Part shown: positions 58,803 through 64,000 of the stretch, one piece after another | Position numbering within the stretch: position 1 is the first letter of the stretch | Layout of the letters: every line of letters starts with the position of its first letter | Assembly (NCBI GenBank): GCA_947034885.2 | Contig: OX344751.2 | Span: 14,570,001-14,634,000 of the forward strand | Direction: 5' to 3' | Length of the DNA: 64,000 nt | Source of the DNA: Thuidium tamariscinum | Taxonomy: Eukaryota > Streptophyta > Bryopsida > Hypnales > Thuidiaceae | Notes under the pieces: generated by a model | What the model was told of the DNA's origin: nothing | The model's input: only the letters and a program-made list of their open reading frames with translations | Databases searched by the model: none | Position numbers and translations under genes: made by a program

Positions 58803-61441
58803 CTAGAAACAACAACAACAAATTTTTTTAATGGTTGCAAGCACCAACAACACTTCATCCATGTGTATCTTGAAGTCTTGAAGGGTGATTTCATACACAA
58901 TTCATACACAATTCACAGAGAAACTTCATGACATGAGTTTCACGAAAATAGGAATTTCGACAAAAACTACTGCAGATTGTTTCAGGAACTTTTAAAGGAA
59001 AACGTCCGCATGATTTATAATTTATCACTGTGATCGTACTGAGGTCACTCTCTGTAACTTATCATCAAGACTCTTTGCAAGCTCTGCTGTCAAGTCACTG
59101 TCCTACTAGTGTGAATTCCCAAACCCTAAAGATATGAAACCAAAAGGAAAAAGAACAGACGATTGCGACGCTCAACATCAATACCAGAACCTAGACAAGC
59201 GAGTGATTTAGCTTCTAAGAACTCCATCACATCCTTTACCTCCAGATTCCCCAACAACAGGCTCATAAAGGACAAGCTTAGACTTAGTACTGTTCCTGAT
59301 TTCACAACCCCCCAAAAAAGAAATTCACACCAATACATCATAGGCACAAAAAAACACCAAAAATCATACTCACAGTTAATCAACAAACGCGTCTGAAGAC
59401 CTAGGAGCCAGTTCCCAAACCCTAAATTTACGACACGCACCAGGAATTTTTTTTTCAATCCCGGAAGGCTATCCTAACTGACTATGAAGCTCGACATCAA
59501 CATCAGAATCTACACAAACGAGAGACGCAGCTTCCGGTAGCTCCGCCACCCCCAATTTACCGACAAACAGGCCCCGCAATGGATCAGCGGAAGAGTTCCT
59601 GACGACCTATTTTCACAGAAGATCAAATTCACTCCAGTACTTCGACGATGAAAAAACAGAGAAACCAAAGTTCACACTCCAAGTTACCGACAATCCAAAC
59701 GCTACAAACCTCAGAGCCAGAAACAGAAGCGCCGAGAAACTACACACCAACACCGCCGAGAACCTCGAAATCATCTTCAATCACAATCCCCAAAAAAATT
59801 GCACTATCTCGAAATCCAACGGCACAATCCCAAAACAAGTTTCAAGCACACTACTTCCTTACAACACAAGCTACAATTTTCTGCTCACCCCACTTCAGAA
59901 AATGCAGAATTTTTACCATGCTACCCAAAAAACACGCAGAAAACTCTTCGATCAAACCTCTAGAATACTCCAAAGCTCGCATCTAAGTACAGCACCCGCC
60001 GCAACAACGAAACCGCAAGTCGAAAAATCCCAAACCCTGATGAGGAACCAGCGTCGGTGATTAATGCCCCGGTCCAGAACCAGTATTGAACTAGCAGGCT
60101 CCACCAACAAAGCGAACTACGCAGATATCGCGGCGAGATTCCACAACAACTGAAGCAAACTGAAATCAGTCCGTGGTGGAGAATTCAAATAGGTTTGGGA
60201 CGAGAGAACTGACAGAACAGAAGAGTACGAAGTAGTCAAGACTTATTAGTACTCTTACCCTTTAGAAATAGTCAAAAGGCTGTTTTCCGACAGACTCCTC
60301 AGTCCTCACTCTTCTCCGCTGTCACTGTAGTTACCAATCTGCTAATGAACAGACAAGCTGCTTGACCTTCGTTGGATCATCTCGAGTCGGAGAACAATGA
60401 AGATTCTCGGGTAACATAACTTAGTATGGCTCCAGGAACTTTGATCACGAATGGTGATGAATCAACAACCAATACAGATTCTCTGGTGATCAGGGTTATC
60501 CGTCTTCTCGAACTTCGCCAAGGAATTGTTCGTTTGAATGGATTTAGAAGAGGCCAGAATTAGGGTTTGTCGGGAATTGCAGAATTCTGCTATTTTTTTT
60601 GTGCCATTGTTATTGCACAGCGAAGAGTATGGTTTTTCTTCTTGCACGTGATCGAAGAGTATTCAAGCAAGTCCCGCGCAATTTCCTGCGAAATCTTTTC
60701 GTGTGCTTCTTCCTGTGTCACTGATAGGGTTGCCACGTGGGGAATGGCCGCACGGTTCCTCCATCACTTCCTATGGACTACATTATGGAGCCGTGCACTT
60801 CATACATCATGAGACTTGTCCTTGCATCCGCACGAGCTTCATCAATCCCAATCAATTCCGTCTTCAGGGAGTTCCGTTGCAGTTGAAGATAATTTGATAA
60901 GTTCCAGGTCGTCTTCCTGACACCAATAGGACATAATACATTGAGACTCAAATTGACGGACACCAATTCGGTGACTCAAAACTTGAAAGGACTTGAGGAA
61001 ACTTGAGTTTGAGTGTGGGTTTCTTTCGATCGAGTTTGAGTGCAGACGGTGGACCTTCCCTTCCCGTCCCCATGGCAAATTGGGCGACTCAATCCTCGTG
61101 CCAGGTAAAGAAAGCTCAATCGGCCACAACTCGCTTCTTCTCATGGAATTTCTCTCATGTTTTGAAGGACACAGATTAATTTTGAAGAAGTCTCACAAGA
61201 TGGATTTTCCGTACTAAATGAAATCGCACGTCGCTTCTTCTGCAGCTGTACATGTATCTTAGTTGCTCGTATATGGATCCTGTTTGGATAGTGATCTGAA
61301 CTGTAAATTCCAATTGACGGAGTGGGGAATTATACATTTTGCACAATCCTGAAACTCTTCGGTGTTGTACGAAATTCCAGAAAAAGTGGCGGGTTCACAT
61401 CACCACGCAGACGGGCGTGAAGCAATTCGCGATTCGAGCTG
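58803..61441. promoter_or_regulatory. 5' flank / UTR and promoter region of the HUB-like gene
   Basis: No convincing protein gene. The composition is close to genic (59.1-60.2 kb has long runs without stops on both strands but no family match). It probably holds 5' UTR exons and intron of the HUB-like gene and its promoter. The transcription start cannot be placed from sequence. Confidence 0.35.
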
Positions 61442-61896
61442 TTGGGGAAGATCAAACCCAACGAGTACTCTTTCGTAGAAGCCAAACCGCGGTTGTCGTG
61501 TCATAGATTCTACCATTACCAAAAGAACATTGTGTTTGAAGCCGTTCAGCAATTCGGAGGAAAAATTTCGTATTCCATTTATGGCCCGATTGCCATCTTC
61601 GGATTTGCGGCGACGAATTTGATGAACTTGATTGGTACGATTGTAATTTACGCCCTCATTTGTTGACAGGAGAGAAGAAGCAGCTAATGTTACCGAGTAA
61701 TGAGTCCACGTACGAGCGCTTGTTCGACGCGTCCGATGCGAAGCCCTTTGCTGAGCAAGAGATTTGGGCGTGCGTGGAACCCACGGGGAGGACCCCGGCT
61801 TTGAACAGCAGTACTGCGGATGTGTTCAAGAGGAAGATGCTGTGGACGCTCAAAATCCAAAGTTTCGAGACGCAGGGAATTAGTTGGTGGAGTTGA
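61442..61896 (+). CDS. Unrecognised possible gene fragment
   Basis: Two frames, 61442-61666 (MGKIKPNEYSFVEAK..., with a hydrophobic stretch IYGPIAIFGFAATNLMNLIG) and 61660-61896 (GEKKQLMLPSNESTYERLFDASDAKPF...), overlap by a few bases. The second has genic GC and a good acceptor (TTGTTGACAG) just ahead, so the two may be exons of one small gene or a remnant. I know no family for it. Confidence 0.25.
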
Positions 61897-61934
61897 TGCA
61901 TAGGAAAGAGGCTTCGTGGGTGGAGATTGTGAAG

Positions 61935-62213
61935 TAAGGTAGGTAAACCCAAAAGCACCACTTATTCATACTGAGCCTAGTTCCTGCTATTAATTAGTTC
62001 AAATTTTTATGCAGTCTTGTTGGCAAGTGAAAGCATGTTCCAACGCACCAAAGAAAGCAGGATTTGGATACCGTATGCAAAAGTTATTAACAGTCAAAGT
62101 TTGTTTCTGAAAGCGCCATCTACAGTCTGTGAACATGACTGATTTCGGAAATGTATGTGCACTGTAGATGGCGCTTTTAGGAACAGGGCGCCTTTTGGGT
62201 GTACCTAGCTTAG
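61935..62213. mobile_element. MITE with GGTA.ACCCAAAAG ends and an inner hairpin
   Basis: Left TAAGGTAGGTAAACCCAAAA and right inverse TAAGCTAGGTACACCCAAAA, 279 bp. Inside, 'gcgccatctacagt' (about 62,114) pairs with 'actgtagatggcgc' (about 62,160). The ends resemble 27,749-28,022, so it is the same or a sister family. Non-coding. Confidence 0.6.
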
Positions 62214-63695
62214 TATAAGCCAGAGTATGAAGCTGCAAAACTTGAGTCCAGTCTATCCAAAATGATATCTAACAGAGGAGGTTCATAAAGCGCCCACCTT
62301 AAAAACTGAAACTGAATTTTGGGGAGGTGAAACTTCCTAAATTATTTTTCAGTAAATTTTTCTTGAAAGACAAGTAGAATTAGCATTTAACCCAAGTCGT
62401 TTCATATTTTTTTGAACTTTGTGGAGTTAGTTACAAAATTTTGAAGTCAAAATGGCATAGGCCTCTTAAACCACCTACCCTCAAATGTACACTTATTATA
62501 CATTCTTGTAATGATGAAAAAACAGCATTTACACACTATGTACATTTGAGAAGGTACGCGATTTTTGAGCCTGAGCGGATTCTAAGCCTCCTCTCTTATC
62601 ATGTTGAAGAGAATGTAAGTTAGGTGACAAGAGCTTGATCCTCTCATTTTCTTTCTGCTCAAAGCTCCAGCTGGCTACTGCATATCAATCTATAGTTGCA
62701 ACCAGCATCTTAAGTATTTGGGCTCTCACCCTACCTCATGACTCATTTATCACCGGGTGAGGTGCATAATAGTTGAAATTTGAAATACTTTTCTAAAGAA
62801 GTTCTCGATCAACAAGTTGGTACAAATAGAATTACATAATAGCGATTGGAACAGCGGGGAAAGCATGAAGTCAATCTCGGCACTGGATGCTAATTGCTAA
62901 ATATTTGATATGACTAGATGAAGTCCTAAACAATTATGGTCCATTGGGTACTCTATAGCTAGCTGGTGGCCACATTAGGGGTAGTCACAACTCTTGCAAG
63001 GATCAAATTTCTTTGAAATCAGAGAAATCAGTGAGACAAAAGTGAGCCAATGGTGAGCCAGTTTGCGTGAAGGAGGTGTGACACCCCTTTCTACTGTTCG
63101 CAGCAATTTTCCATTTATAAACTTTTGGCTTGTAATATGTTTCATGAACTTTGAGTTCTAAGCATTTGAACACTAAGATTTTTGTGTTTTTCAACACATT
63201 TTTAGCTTAATAACATACTTTGGTTATCATCTATCATGTGTACATTCGATTCCTACTTTGTAGTTTGTATGGCACTTTGCAAATGTGTTGTACTTTACAA
63301 ATTCTATGGTACTTTATAAATGGTATAGCACTTTACAAAAACTTTGCATATAAGGAAAAAAATGTGAGTGTCATAGAAAAAAATGTAGTAGAAAAAAATT
63401 GAAGTAAGATCATAGCATATGATATATTTGTGACAATTAGATATTACAAATAATACATGCCCCCTTTTTAATGAATCAAATTTGAAAATTACATAATGAT
63501 AGGGTGCGCAATAAAAAACAAAAACTAATAATAATACCCCCCCCCCATTTATTACCCAATGTTCACACCTATATCCTTATTTTTATAAGGAGAGACTCCT
63601 CAAGCCTTATTCAATTGAAAGTTTTAAAAAAAGAGCATCAATCCATCTATTGACCTTCAACAATCTACTTTGGTAGTACAATTGGAATTCAACCC
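62214..63695. other. Gene-free stretch
   Basis: No gene supported. 62,915-62,965 matches 31,409-31,455 (agatgaagtcctaaacaatt...). A C-run lies at 63,537-63,547. Confidence 0.35.
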
Positions 63696-63929
63696 ATGGA
63701 AAGATACTTACTAGCTGCAAAACATCTTGCAAATAGGGTTCATATGGAGCATGCTTTGCTTGTTAAGAATCATAGAGATTACATATTAGCAAACATAAGA
63801 GGTTTTCTGGAGGCATTGAGAGACTGCGAGTTCTCAAAAAGTTCCCATGAATCAGCCTTTGTTGTTGGCTTTTATGGGAACGAATCTGATGTGGTGGGGA
63901 GACTGCCACATCAGACCAAGAAAGTATAA
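63696..63929 (+). CDS. Weak open frame at the right edge
   Basis: 77 codons (MERYLLAAKHLANRVHMEHALL..., EALRDCEFSKSSHES...). The amino-acid mix is protein-like, but there is no recognised domain or splice partner in the window. It contains short inverted pairs (gttcccatgaa/ttttatgggaac; gatgtgg/ccacatc). May be a transposon remnant or the first exon of a gene beyond the edge. Confidence 0.2.
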   Translation: MERYLLAAKHLANRVHMEHALLVKNHRDYILANIRGFLEALRDCEFSKSSHESAFVVGFYGNESDVVGRLPHQTKKV

Positions 63930-64000
63930 AGAAAGGGTGAGTCCTTGTCTGACAGGTCGGGCCCGAGATTGCAACGGCCGTGGTCGGTCCTTGACGAGGC

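Noticed and set aside
59126..60000. Open frames on both strands upstream of the HUB gene as genes
   Set aside because: Repetitive or hydrophobic, overlapping on opposite strands, with no domain; more likely leader and promoter sequence.
60842..61217. Opposed frames at 60.8-61.2 kb
   Set aside because: Mutually antisense, no homology or splice context.

Overview
This is a nuclear DNA window from a land plant. The evidence is split genes with GT-AG introns, an HUB1/HUB2-type histone-H2B ubiquitin ligase with the plant RING sequence, and plant-type transposons (CACTA, Stowaway-like, hAT, Helitron-like). I cannot name the species. The RNF213/mysterin homologue is a family I do not know from flowering plants, so a non-seed lineage (bryophyte, lycophyte or fern) is a reasonable but weak guess.

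Layout. 1-14,020 (minus): the N-terminal and AAA+ part of a giant RNF213/mysterin-like E3 ligase. I could chain 15 exons with matching phases, about 3,100 residues; the gene runs off the left edge before its E3 module. 14-16.5 kb: its 5' flank. 16.5-19.6 kb (plus): a spliced hAT-type transposase broken by two nearby stop codons. 19.6-49.7 kb: AT-rich and essentially gene-free, built of inserted and foldback elements. It holds a Helitron-like tandem array, a nested element, two 1.1-1.4 kb palindromic elements, several CACTA miniature elements with 3-bp target duplications, a TTAA-flanked element, a Stowaway-like MITE and tandem repeats. It also carries a duplicated fragment of the HUB gene, itself split by a foldback insertion. 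49,692-58,743 (minus): a complete HUB/BRE1-like gene of about 20 exons and roughly 915 residues, ending in a C3HC4 RING. 58.7-64 kb: its 5' flank, a few weak open frames and another MITE.

The two intact genes are both ubiquitin E3 ligases on the same strand but are 35 kb apart. One is a cytosolic AAA+/E3 machine, the other a nuclear H2B mono-ubiquitin ligase, and nothing in the sequence says they act together. The most unusual content is the plant mysterin homologue and the density of palindromic elements, one of which dissects a recent partial copy of the neighbouring gene. No CRISPR, rRNA or complete tRNA gene was seen. Exon coordinates come from reading splice signals and phases by eye.
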